Below are positions 1 through 7,034 of a DNA stretch of 20,894 bases, in pieces (the first letter of the stretch is position 1; each line of letters begins with the position of its first letter). The notes under the pieces were generated by a model. It did not search any database. It was not told where the DNA came from and saw only the letters and a program-made list of their open reading frames with translations. The stretch is from assembly GCA_037969115.1 (NCBI GenBank), contig JBBKWQ010000410.1, positions 1 to 20,894 of the forward strand, written 5' to 3'. The position numbers were made by a program, and so were the translations under genes. This DNA is from JBBKWQ01 sp037969115 (GTDB taxonomy: Bacteria; Actinomycetota; Acidimicrobiia; Acidimicrobiales; Ilumatobacteraceae).

Positions 1-174
1 GTACGACGTCGAACAGATCCAGCCGAGGTCGGCGGATCCGTCGAGGAACGGGTCACGTCCCGGCGCCGGGCCGGACAGCTCCTCGTCGAACTCGACGTCG
101 GCACCGATGACCTCGCCGAGCGTTTCGAAGAGGGCGGCGGGCAATCCTGGAGTCAGGTACGACAACAACCGCAC
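1..174 (-). CDS. N-terminus of a PhnD-like substrate-binding protein (partial)
   Basis: Only the first 58 codons are in the window; the rest lies beyond the left edge. The translation begins VRLLSYLTPGLPAALFETLG and continues with an SGPAPGRDPF stretch and DGSADLGWIC near residues 44-54. This pattern (short N-terminal beta strand, helix, then a D-x-D-x-G-W/F strand) resembles the phosphate/phosphonate ABC-transporter substrate-binding (PhnD-like) fold, whose stand-alone actinobacterial members often lack a signal peptide, as here. The GTG at 174 is chosen because the protein becomes family-like at that residue and a TATCTT box lies 6 bases upstream, suggesting a leaderless transcript. The frame stays open further upstream, but that part is unlike the family and runs into a hairpin at 221-250. 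Ligand and partners cannot be told from this fragment. Confidence 0.6.
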   Translation of the reverse strand, partial: MRLLSYLTPGLPAALFETLGEVIGADVEFDEELSGPAPGRDPFLDGSADLGWICSTSY

Positions 175-180
175 GATCTC

Positions 181-186
181 AAGATA
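181..186 (-). promoter_or_regulatory. -10-like box TATCTT before the PhnD-like gene
   Basis: Read on the minus strand, TATCTT fits the actinobacterial -10 pattern TAnnnT. Six bases (GAGATC) separate it from the GTG start at 174, so transcription would begin at or next to the start codon. No clear -35 box is visible. Confidence 0.4.
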
Positions 187-220
187 CCCAGGGGCACGCG
201 ATGTCGCGTGCGGCCGCGAC

Positions 221-250
221 GAGGGGGCACCCCTGACGGGATGCCCCCTC
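221..250 (-). terminator. Strong GC-rich hairpin downstream of the aminopeptidase gene
   Basis: The arms GAGGGGGCA (221-229) and TGCCCCCTC (242-250) pair perfectly over 9 bp. Inside, CCC/GGG extend the helix after one C-A mismatch, leaving a small loop. It sits about 30 bases after the stop of the minus-strand M28 gene and before the next minus-strand gene, as expected of a transcription terminator. There is no U tract, which is common for terminators in high-GC actinobacteria. Confidence 0.7.
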
Positions 251-280
251 GATCGAAGTCAGTCAGTCAGTTCTGAGTGG

Positions 281-1957
281 TCAGCTCAGGTTCTGACCGT
301 GGATGTCCATGGAGCCACCACCGGTGAGGAAGGTGCCCTGCGGGCCGTCGAAGACGACCTCGCTCGGGGTGGTGCCCTTCGGCTCGACTCCTGGCACACC
401 GTTCACCGCTTCGGTGGTCGCGGCGAGGTTGTAGATGGCGTAGGCGATGGCGTCGACGTTGACGTGCGCCGCCTCCTCACTGACGTTGTCGACGGTGTCG
501 CACGCCAGGTGATAGCAGGGGTCGTACGCGATCCCCGCAGTACCGCCCCAGATTGCTGCCTGAGCCTCGCTCTTGATGGCCTCGGCGCCCGTGAACAGAC
601 CGCTCGCCGGAATGCCCACATTGATGAACGCTTGATAGTCGGAGCGACCCGAGAACTCGGTGTCCTCGTACGGGACGTTCTTGATCGAGTAGAACGCCTC
701 GAACAGGTCCTCGAGCGCAGCCGATCCCGGTGGGACGGGCGCCGACGCGGTGAACGTCGACTCGTCTGCGTCGTACACGCCGTAGATGAAGTTCGGCGAT
801 GCGACCATGTCGAAGTTCAAGTACGACGACAGCGCGGCGTACTCCTCGTCCGTGATCCCGAAGTCGGGGTTGAAGATGAACTCGGTCGAGCCGATCAGGC
901 CGGACTCTTCCGCGCCCCACCATGCGAAACGCAGCGTGTTCTGCGGCACGTACTTCTTGTTGTAGCCCAGCATCTGGGCGACAGCGAGGAGTGCGGCCGA
1001 ACCGCTGCCGTTGTCCTGGATGCCAGGTCCGGGTACGACGGAGTCGAGGTGCGCGCCGGCCATCACGACGTTGTCGGGATTGACGCCCGGCAGGTCCGCG
1101 ATGATGTTCTCGGTGGTGCTCGTGACCGTGGTGGCGTCGACCGACATGCTCACCGTGTTCGGCGCCGCAGCATTGATCGCTTCGCCGTCGGGATACGACG
1201 TGGCGAGCACCGGAATGGTGACGGTTCCCACCACGTCGGAACCCAGGGTGCCGTTGACGATGCCCAAGCGGTCGGCGGTGTTGCCCTGGTTGAAGATGAT
1301 CACACCTTCGGCCCCGGCTGCCTGTGCGTTGGTGGCCTTGAGGCCGAATGCGCACGCACCCCGTTGGATCAACGCGATGTCGTTGGCACCCGACCAGTCG
1401 GGTCCGACGAAGTCGGCGGCCTCACAGCCCGACGTCGACGCGTTGCCGAGGCCCAGTGCGAGGTCGACGGCGATCACGTTGCCGTCGGCAACGGTACCCG
1501 ACCCCGAGTACGACATCGACGTCGTCTCGACCGGCACACCGGCAATGCTGAGTGCAGTGGAGTTCTCTGTGTAGACACTGAAGTCGAACACCTGACGCTC
1601 GACGATGAAGCCGGCGTCGTCGAGAATTGCCGCGAAGTAGTCGGCCGACGCGTCGTATCCGGGCGTGCCCGATGCTCGCGTGCCGCCGTTCGCGTCAGCG
1701 ATGTACTGGAGTTCCTTCTGGATTTCGATCGCGTCCCAGCCGTCGACGCATCGCAGCACCTGATTGATCGAGTTGAGGTTGCGCTTCACGCACCGCCGGT
1801 ACTCTCGAATGCCTGACTGGCCGCCGCCGTTCGCGGACACGGTCGCCTCGGTGACCGTCACAGTGGTGACCGTGAACGCCAGGGCCGCAAACCCAGCGAT
1901 GACCTTTCGTCGTTTCGAATGCGACCTCGATTTGGCCGCGAAAATTGCTGTCGACAT
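281..1957 (-). CDS. Secreted M28 zinc aminopeptidase with PA domain
   Basis: A 558-residue exported peptidase that should remove N-terminal amino acids from peptides outside the cell. The N-terminus is basic (RSHSKRRK) followed by a hydrophobic segment (19-33) and a likely cleavage site near VSA (40-42). Residues about 150-275 look like a PA domain (ALIQRGACAFG, 195-205). The M28 zinc ligands are all visible: His303 in GAHLDSV, Asp315 in QDNGSG, Glu350/Glu351 in WGAEESGLIGS (one catalytic, one ligand), Asp383 in NFDM and His483 in CYHLACD. SGRSDYQAF (436-444) is also typical. The six cysteines fall in close pairs (56/70, 178/202, 481/486), fitting disulfides in an exported enzyme. The family resembles Streptomyces griseus aminopeptidase and aminopeptidase Y. 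I chose ATG 1957 because the signal peptide starts there and a purine-rich AAAGGGA site lies 9 bases upstream; an earlier in-frame ATG at 2071 adds 38 unlikely residues. The gene stands alone, ending at a hairpin. Confidence 0.92.
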   Translation of the reverse strand: MSTAIFAAKSRSHSKRRKVIAGFAALAFTVTTVTVTEATVSANGGGQSGIREYRRCVKRNLNSINQVLRCVDGWDAIEIQKELQYIADANGGTRASGTPGYDASADYFAAILDDAGFIVERQVFDFSVYTENSTALSIAGVPVETTSMSYSGSGTVADGNVIAVDLALGLGNASTSGCEAADFVGPDWSGANDIALIQRGACAFGLKATNAQAAGAEGVIIFNQGNTADRLGIVNGTLGSDVVGTVTIPVLATSYPDGEAINAAAPNTVSMSVDATTVTSTTENIIADLPGVNPDNVVMAGAHLDSVVPGPGIQDNGSGSAALLAVAQMLGYNKKYVPQNTLRFAWWGAEESGLIGSTEFIFNPDFGITDEEYAALSSYLNFDMVASPNFIYGVYDADESTFTASAPVPPGSAALEDLFEAFYSIKNVPYEDTEFSGRSDYQAFINVGIPASGLFTGAEAIKSEAQAAIWGGTAGIAYDPCYHLACDTVDNVSEEAAHVNVDAIAYAIYNLAATTEAVNGVPGVEPKGTTPSEVVFDGPQGTFLTGGGSMDIHGQNLS

Positions 1958-2111
1958 GAAGATGTTTCCCTTTCTTGCAGTGTGGGCTGTTCTCACTGAG
2001 TTCGCCCCGTTCGAACCCGCCCCCCGGCTGGCTTGTCTACCACAGACTTCGCTGCGACTCCACCGTCTCACTCTCGGTGGCCGGCCGCGTCGTGCGACTC
2101 CGTGCCAGGAC

Positions 2112-2117
2112 TACGGT
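2112..2117 (+). promoter_or_regulatory. Possible -10 box TACGGT before the DUF5995 gene
   Basis: TACGGT fits TAnnnT and lies 8 bases before ATG 2126. No Shine-Dalgarno sequence precedes that ATG, so a leaderless or near-leaderless transcript is plausible. No -35 box is evident. Confidence 0.3.
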
Positions 2118-2125
2118 TGCGAACC

Positions 2126-2848
2126 ATGCTGACGGAAACGGTCGACGAACTCCGTTCCGTGGCGCTGGCCGCAGATGACGCCACCGGCTACTTCCCTGCG
2201 ATGTACGCCAGGGTCACGGAACGCATTCAGGTCGCCGCAGCCGACGGGCGATTCGGGGACGCGGAACGAATGGAGCGATTCGCCCGCTCGTTCGCCAGGT
2301 GGTACCTGCGTTCGCGCCCGGTCTCCGTGAACACGCCGAAGTGTTGGAAAGCAGCGTTCGACGTTGCCGACGACGAACGTCTCTTGATCGTTCAGCAGTT
2401 GCTGCTGGGCATCAACGCCCACGTCAACCACGACTTGCCCCAGGTGGTGGTCGAGCTCGCACCTCCGCGTGGCGGCCTCGACCCGCTGCGCGCAGACTTC
2501 GATGCCGTGAACGACATCCTTGCCGAGACGCTGCCCATCGTCATCGGCGACCTCGGACGGGTCTCACGCTGGGTCAACCTCGTCGCAATGCGTGGAGGCG
2601 GGAAGGTGTTCAACTTCTCGCTCGGAGTCGCCCGTGCGCAGGCGTGGCAGTCGGCCGAGGGCCTGCATGCGCTGGACGGCATTGCCCTTCAGGCCGGCGT
2701 CGCGGAACTCGACGACGTGGTCGCCGTGCTCGCCTATCTCGTCACCCGCCCGAACCGACCGATGTCGTGGCTGGTGCCCGTCGCTCGGCGGATGGACGAA
2801 CACGACCCGGCAACGGTGACGTCCAGCCTGCTCGGCCATCTGGCCTGA
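2126..2848 (+). CDS. DUF5995 family protein
   Basis: A 240-residue, apparently cytoplasmic protein without signal peptide or membrane segments. It resembles the DUF5995 family as I remember it: an N-terminal helix with YFPAMYARVTERI, then DGRFGDAERMERF and FARWYL, an aromatic helix around KCWKAAF, and the hallmark LLLGINAHVNHDLP near residues 88-101, followed by DPLRADFDAVNDIL. The His/Asn/Asp cluster in INAHVNHDLP is the obvious candidate functional site, but the biochemical role of the family is unknown to me. The frame is open back to an ATG at 2033, but the extra 31 residues are low in family character and would overlap the promoter region of the divergent M28 gene, so ATG 2126 is preferred. 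The next gene begins 92 bases downstream with its own -10-like box, so this gene may be monocistronic. Confidence 0.8.
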   Translation: MLTETVDELRSVALAADDATGYFPAMYARVTERIQVAAADGRFGDAERMERFARSFARWYLRSRPVSVNTPKCWKAAFDVADDERLLIVQQLLLGINAHVNHDLPQVVVELAPPRGGLDPLRADFDAVNDILAETLPIVIGDLGRVSRWVNLVAMRGGGKVFNFSLGVARAQAWQSAEGLHALDGIALQAGVAELDDVVAVLAYLVTRPNRPMSWLVPVARRMDEHDPATVTSSLLGHLA

Positions 2849-2928
2849 CGGTCGTGCGCTTCCGCGAGTCGATTGGTTCAGCCGGACCCGCTGGGGCAGC
2901 GCGCGCTTTTCGGGTCCACGTCGAGCGA

Positions 2929-2934
2929 TATGGT
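2929..2934 (+). promoter_or_regulatory. -10-like box TATGGT before the small exported protein gene
   Basis: TATGGT fits TAnnnT and is separated from ATG 2941 by exactly 6 bases (CGCGCG). No Shine-Dalgarno site precedes the ATG, which supports a leaderless start. Confidence 0.45.
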
Positions 2935-2940
2935 CGCGCG

Positions 2941-3471
2941 ATGTCGCGTGTGCTCGGCCACCGGTGGTTTCGGCGAACCCTTGCTCTGAGTGCGGTCTGC
3001 GTGTCGGCCGGCACCACGCTCGGGTGTGGCTCGACTGCCAACGAGTCGGCCGACGCAGCCGTCACGGCCGACGCGTACGTTCCGCTCCTCCTGCACTACC
3101 TTCCGGAGGCGGAGCCCGTCGAGGGGGCTGATCGACCCATCGTGTACGTGGCGATGCTCGATGAGTCGCTGTCACTCGACGACCAGGTGACGATTGTGGA
3201 GGCGCTCGACGACGACTTCGATCTGCGATTCGTCGACGAACCGGGCGCCGCCGTCGATGGCGGCGTCGAGGGCTCGCCTCCTCGTGACGAAGGCGTACTC
3301 GTCGGCATCGGGTCGATCTCGCCCGAACGACCCCATGTGGTTCGTGTCGAGGTGTACGAAGCTGCCGCTGAGGTCGACGCCTATCTCGTGACGATGCAGC
3401 CACGGGGAGACGACTGGATCGTCGGACCGGTGGAGGCGGTGAGCGCCGAGGTGCTCGACGATGAACCCTGA
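2941..3471 (+). CDS. Small exported protein, possible lipoprotein
   Basis: A 176-residue protein that I cannot assign to a family. It begins with a basic N-region (MSRVLGHRWFRR), a hydrophobic stretch and TTLGC with Cys29, followed by a Ser/Thr/Ala-rich linker. This looks like a lipoprotein signal, though Thr at -3 is not a standard lipobox residue, so a plain Sec signal is the alternative. The mature part is acidic, with many Asp and Glu and only a few basic residues; it contains an IVYVAMLDESLSLDDQ segment and a C-terminal WIVGPVEAV strand. It would be displayed outside the membrane. Its last 11 bases overlap the start of the following membrane-protein gene, so the two are probably co-translated and may work together. 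Confidence 0.65.
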   Translation: MSRVLGHRWFRRTLALSAVCVSAGTTLGCGSTANESADAAVTADAYVPLLLHYLPEAEPVEGADRPIVYVAMLDESLSLDDQVTIVEALDDDFDLRFVDEPGAAVDGGVEGSPPRDEGVLVGIGSISPERPHVVRVEVYEAAAEVDAYLVTMQPRGDDWIVGPVEAVSAEVLDDEP

Positions 3472-4966
3472 CCTCGCCGACGCGTCTCCGAACGAGCTCG
3501 ACTCCCCGAGTGGCCTGCGCCGCGCTCGGGCCCGTATGGCCGATCTCCTCTTTGGAACGGGGCGACTGCGAGAGCTGACGATCATGCATTCGGTCCATTC
3601 GGCCGCGGAGACGTTCTTCACGGTGTCGATGGCCGGTTCCATCTTCTTCAACGTGTCCGCCGACGCCGCCCGTCCGAGAGTGCTGCTGTTCCTCGTCCTC
3701 ACGATGGCACCCTTCCTCGTGATGGCCCCGCTCGTCGGGCCGGTGATCGATCGCGTTCGCGGCGGCGTGGGCGGCGTCGTGCTGGTGACGTTCGTCGTCC
3801 GCGCTGTGCTGGCGTTCTATCTCGCGCAGCACCTCCGTTCGCTGTTGCTGTTCCCGCTCGCGTTCGGGGTGCTCGTCGTGGCAAAGACGTACACGGTGGG
3901 ACGCAACGCACTCGTGCCGTCTCTCGTCGATTCCAATCTGGACCTCGTGGGTGTCAACGCCCGTATCTCGCGCACCGCGACCTTCGCCGGTGCGATCGCC
4001 GCAGCGTGTGCGGTGGCGATGTACCGGGCGACGTCGGGCGCCTGGACCCTGCGCGTCGCGGCAGTCATCTACGTGCTCGGGGCGTACACCGCGTGGCGGG
4101 TCCGGCGGGCGGCGAGCCCGATCGAACCGGTAGGTCGCAGCGGTGTGGTCGAGATGATGCGTCTCGACGTGTCAGGCGCGATGTGGGACATGATGGCCTT
4201 GCGGGCGGCCGTGGGGTACGCCTTGTTCCATTTCGCGTTCTCGCTGCGAGCGGGTGCCGAACCTGCATGGCTGTTCGGCACGGTGATCGTCGCAAACGGG
4301 CTGGGCGGTTTCACCGGCACCGTGGTCGCTCCACTGATGCGCCGGCGCATGAGCGAACAAACGATGTTCACGCTCGCGCTCACCGGCGCGTCCGTCGGCA
4401 TGGTCGTGTGCGGTGTGAGTTTCAACCGGTTCACGTTGGTCGGCGCGGTGTTCGTCCTCGGTCTCGCTGTGAGCATCGGGCGGCGAGCGCTCGACTCCAC
4501 CATTCAGAGTCATGCGAGCCACGCCCGACGTGGCCGCATCTACGCGGGGTTGGAGACCCGTCTCGAGCTGGCATGGGTGGCGGCGGCGTGCGCAGCGGTC
4601 GGATCTCGACTCGCCACGTGGGTCGGAATCCTCGCACTCTCGGCATTCCTGATCATCGCGACGATGGCCCATGTACGACGGCATCGCCTCCTCGATCTGG
4701 TCGAACCCTCGATGAGCCTGCCGCTCACCGAGCGGCTCATCATCCGGGCCGAGACGCTGGCCGGTCTCGAGCACTACGACGAGGCGGTCGTCGTGGCGTT
4801 GAGCGCAATCGATCTCGTCGGCGTGAACGGTGCCGACGGGGTCGACATCGACGCGTTCCGCGAAATGGTCGCCGTCGATGCCGTCACGATCGACGACGAC
4901 GACGCCCGACGCGCGATCGCGCTGGCGCGCCGCATGCTCGGAAACGCGGAATCTGACGCCACGTGA
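3461..4966 (+). CDS. MFS-like membrane transporter with soluble C-terminal tail
   Basis: A 501-residue membrane protein. Hydrophobic helices run from about residue 40 to 405; the early ones include LLFLVLTMAPFLVMAPLVGP followed by VIDRVRGG, which is the place of the usual MFS loop 2-3 signature (G-x3-D-R) seen here as GPVIDRVRG. Pairs of helices follow with short Arg-rich cytoplasmic loops (AWRVRRAA, PLMRRRMSEQ). This agrees with a major facilitator fold, but no substrate can be inferred. The last 85 or so residues are soluble and acidic (VEPSMSLPLTERLI through DDDDARRAIALARRM), which is unusual for a simple permease. ATG 3461 is inside the end of the preceding exported-protein gene (11-base overlap). 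A longer or different start is unlikely because the N-terminus is already 35 residues of soluble sequence. Confidence 0.75.
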   Translation: MNPDLADASPNELDSPSGLRRARARMADLLFGTGRLRELTIMHSVHSAAETFFTVSMAGSIFFNVSADAARPRVLLFLVLTMAPFLVMAPLVGPVIDRVRGGVGGVVLVTFVVRAVLAFYLAQHLRSLLLFPLAFGVLVVAKTYTVGRNALVPSLVDSNLDLVGVNARISRTATFAGAIAAACAVAMYRATSGAWTLRVAAVIYVLGAYTAWRVRRAASPIEPVGRSGVVEMMRLDVSGAMWDMMALRAAVGYALFHFAFSLRAGAEPAWLFGTVIVANGLGGFTGTVVAPLMRRRMSEQTMFTLALTGASVGMVVCGVSFNRFTLVGAVFVLGLAVSIGRRALDSTIQSHASHARRGRIYAGLETRLELAWVAAACAAVGSRLATWVGILALSAFLIIATMAHVRRHRLLDLVEPSMSLPLTERLIIRAETLAGLEHYDEAVVVALSAIDLVGVNGADGVDIDAFREMVAVDAVTIDDDDARRAIALARRMLGNAESDAT

Positions 4967-4982
4967 CTCCTGCCGACGAGTG

Positions 4983-5019
4983 ATCCGTATCGATCGACCC
5001 GGACGCGATCAGACGGGAT
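4983..5019. terminator. Imperfect inverted repeat between convergent genes
   Basis: GATCG (4992-4996) pairs with CGATC (5006-5010), and outside it ATCCGT (4983-4988) pairs with ACGGGAT (5013-5019) with one bulged G. It sits between the ends of two converging genes and overlaps the stop of the minus-strand one. It could end transcription in both directions, but the stem is interrupted and there is no U tract. Confidence 0.3.
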
Positions 5020-5731
5020 CGGGGTGCTGGTCGGCCGCGTTGGTCACGTCACGCCAGGTGTCGGGATTGTTCCCCTGGGTCGGCAATCCACCCTGGTCCT
5101 TGAGCAGGCGGGCCACGTGCATGAGGTTCCATGCCATGAATGTCGTGTTCTTGTTCGTGAACTCGCTGTCGTAGCCGGCGGGTGAGTCGCTGCCGTCGAC
5201 GATGTCGCCGTAGCTCGGGCCCGGTCCGATGTCGCCGAGCCATCCGCAGTCGGCCTGTGGCGGAATGGTGTAGCCGATGTGTTGCATGGCGTACAGCACG
5301 TCTCGTGCGCACGCTTTCACACCGTCCTCGTTGCCCGTCACAATGCATCCGGCCACCTTGCCGTAGTACGGATACTGACCCTTGTCGTTGCGGTCGCCGC
5401 TGTAGGCGTACATCCGCTCGACCACCAGCGTCGACACGCTCGACTTCGCCCCGAGCCAGATCGGGGTGCCCATCACGAAGATGTCGGCATCGAGGATCTT
5501 CTTCTGGATGGCGGGCCACTCGTCCGCTCGACCGAATTCGGTGCCGAGATCCTTCGCCATCCCGAAGGCGATGTGGTGGTCGAGCGCATGCAGGATCTCG
5601 ACCGCCACTCCCTCGGTTTCCATGATTCCTGCGGCTCGACGCATGAGTCGCATGGTGTGTGAGTCGCGACCGTCGTGCTGGAGCGAGCAGTTCACGAAGA
5701 GTGCGCTAAGACCGTTGAATTCAGTTGCCAT
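5009..5731 (-). CDS. Flavodoxin-like / NADPH-dependent FMN reductase family protein
   Basis: A 240-residue soluble protein with the flavodoxin-like fold. The first strand and phosphate-binding loop are at ALFVNCSLQHDGRDSHT (10-26), where the family has N-x-S-x-R/K-x-x-S/T. The second FMN-contacting loop is MGTPIWLGAKSS (87-98), very typical of NADPH-dependent FMN reductases and WrbA-like proteins, and the third is VTGNEDGVKA (131-140). Such proteins bind FMN and reduce quinones, iron or other acceptors with NAD(P)H; the true substrate cannot be seen. The segment from about 160 to 240 (Gly/Pro/Asp-rich, then a helix NLMHVARLLKDQGG) is an extension beyond the core fold. ATG 5731 gives the family start directly. 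No Shine-Dalgarno site is apparent; a weak CAGGCT box lies 6 bases upstream. The following 50 bases separate it from the end of the upstream MFS gene on the same strand. Confidence 0.85.
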   Translation of the reverse strand: MATEFNGLSALFVNCSLQHDGRDSHTMRLMRRAAGIMETEGVAVEILHALDHHIAFGMAKDLGTEFGRADEWPAIQKKILDADIFVMGTPIWLGAKSSVSTLVVERMYAYSGDRNDKGQYPYYGKVAGCIVTGNEDGVKACARDVLYAMQHIGYTIPPQADCGWLGDIGPGPSYGDIVDGSDSPAGYDSEFTNKNTTFMAWNLMHVARLLKDQGGLPTQGNNPDTWRDVTNAADQHPDPV

Positions 5732-5781
5732 GGTGGAAGCCTGTCACGTGTTCTGTCCGGCAGCGAATGCGGCCGCCCGAT

Positions 5782-6990
5782 TCAGCCGCGCGCGTCGTCG
5801 GCACGGATGAGTCGCCCCGACGCTGCGACCGGAAGACCGGTGAGCAGCAGGACGGACACCGCCGAGAGTGCGAGGCAACCGACGATCGCCCACCGGTATG
5901 TTCCGGTCGAATCGATCACCCATCCGGCGACGGGTGGCCCGATCAGGCCTCCGAGGCCGGGGGCCGTGTAGAAGAGACCGAGGATCGACCCGAGTCCGGC
6001 AATGCCCATACGGTCCGAGATCACGATCGGGCTGAGCGCCACGAACCCGCCGTAGCCGACGCCGAGAACCAGCACGAACAGCACGAGCATCGCGTACGAC
6101 GGGCCGGCTACCAACCAGATGAAGAAGCTGAGTCCGTGGATGGCGAAGCAGGCGCGGTACAGACGGAACGAGCCGAATCGCGTGACGAGTGAACCGAAAC
6201 CGACTCGCGACAGAACACTCGACGCGCCGAGCACGCCGACGAGAACTGCCGCCGCGACGGAGTCGATGCCCCGCTCCTTCGCGTATTGACCGACGAACAC
6301 GAACGGCACGAACAGTGCGAGGCCGAGGGCGAACGCCGAGACGTGGAGCCGATGGAACACCGGGCTGCGCAATGCGTCGGCGAATCGTGACGGTTGTGGA
6401 GTGCCATCACCCGGCGGCCGATCGACCAGCGGGATACATGCGAGCAGCACCGCCGCCCCGCCGATGCCGAACACCACGTACGTGTCGCGCCAGCCGATTC
6501 GTTCGATGAGCGCAGCGGACAGTGGAGACAGCACCATCGTGCCCACGCCGATGCCCGCGACGGCCACACCGATGGCGACGGCGCGATAGCGGTCGAACCA
6601 GCCCCCGACGATCGCCACCATCGGGACGTAGCCGCAGGCCGCGGCGATGCCGACGCCTGCCCCGTACGTGACGTAGCCCAGCCCGAGCGAGTTCACCCGA
6701 CTCGTGGCGAGCAGACCTCCTGCCATCGCCACAGCGCCGATCACGAGCACGGGACGCGGTCCGAATCGGTCGGTCAGGCGCCCGGTCACGATGCTGAGCC
6801 AGAAGAACGAAAACGTGGTGATACCGAAGATCACTGCCGTCGCCCCGCTCGCCGCGTCGAACTCTTCGCTCATCGACTCGAAGAACGCCCCGAAGCTGTA
6901 GGCGGTGCCGAGTGTGACCGCCGACGACATGAACGCGGCGATCACGGTCAGCCACGCTCGGCGCGAGTCGACGGCCGGGCGGTCGGGCAT
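5782..6990 (-). CDS. MFS transporter, monocarboxylate/OFA-type
   Basis: A 402-residue major facilitator with about 12 hydrophobic helices and almost no extra domains. The family loop 2-3 signature is clear at GRLTDRFGPRP (70-80), and GGWFDRYRAVAIGVAVAGIGVG near 129-150 is typical of the monocarboxylate porter and oxalate/formate antiporter-like branch. A second half repeats the pattern, with GRVGFGSLVTRFG-like residues in loop 8-9 and GLFYTAPGLGGLIGPPVAG in helix 11. Substrate is likely a small organic anion by analogy with that branch, but this is inference. The start is ATG 6990, with a TAGGGT box 6 bases upstream and no Shine-Dalgarno sequence. It is divergent from a serine hydrolase gene and upstream of the flavodoxin-like gene on the same strand. 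Confidence 0.88.
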   Translation of the reverse strand: MPDRPAVDSRRAWLTVIAAFMSSAVTLGTAYSFGAFFESMSEEFDAASGATAVIFGITTFSFFWLSIVTGRLTDRFGPRPVLVIGAVAMAGGLLATSRVNSLGLGYVTYGAGVGIAAACGYVPMVAIVGGWFDRYRAVAIGVAVAGIGVGTMVLSPLSAALIERIGWRDTYVVFGIGGAAVLLACIPLVDRPPGDGTPQPSRFADALRSPVFHRLHVSAFALGLALFVPFVFVGQYAKERGIDSVAAAVLVGVLGASSVLSRVGFGSLVTRFGSFRLYRACFAIHGLSFFIWLVAGPSYAMLVLFVLVLGVGYGGFVALSPIVISDRMGIAGLGSILGLFYTAPGLGGLIGPPVAGWVIDSTGTYRWAIVGCLALSAVSVLLLTGLPVAASGRLIRADDARG

Positions 6991-6996
6991 GGCGCG

Positions 6997-7028
6997 ACCC
7001 TAGATGTCCGTACGCCGACGCTTAGGGT
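6997..7028. promoter_or_regulatory. Divergent, symmetrical leaderless promoter pair
   Basis: TAGGGT occurs on the minus strand at 7002-6997 and on the plus strand at 7023-7028. Each is followed by exactly 6 bases and then an ATG (6990 on minus, 7035 on plus). The flanking bases also match, giving GACCCTA and TAGGGTC arms 20 bases apart. Both fit TAnnnT -10 elements of leaderless transcripts, and the -35 region of each would lie over the -10 of the other, so polymerase could probably serve only one side at a time. The dyad could also be a regulator site. Confidence 0.6.
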
Positions 7029-7034
7029 CCGGTG

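Noticed and set aside
257..271. Short GTCA tandem repeat just after the M28 stop region
   Set aside because: Only about three copies of a 4-base unit; too short to suggest function.
107..1816. Plus-strand ORF of 569 codons opposite the M28 gene
   Set aside because: Its translation is Arg/Val/Asp-rich and without family character, while the opposite strand encodes all M28 zinc ligands. It is a high-GC shadow ORF.
2035..2047. Inverted repeat GTCT-5-AGAC upstream of the M28 gene
   Set aside because: Arms of four bases are expected by chance and there is no second copy to support an operator.
3062..3832. Minus-strand ORF of 256 codons
   Set aside because: Lies opposite the exported protein and the MFS-like gene; Arg-rich with no recognisable motif.
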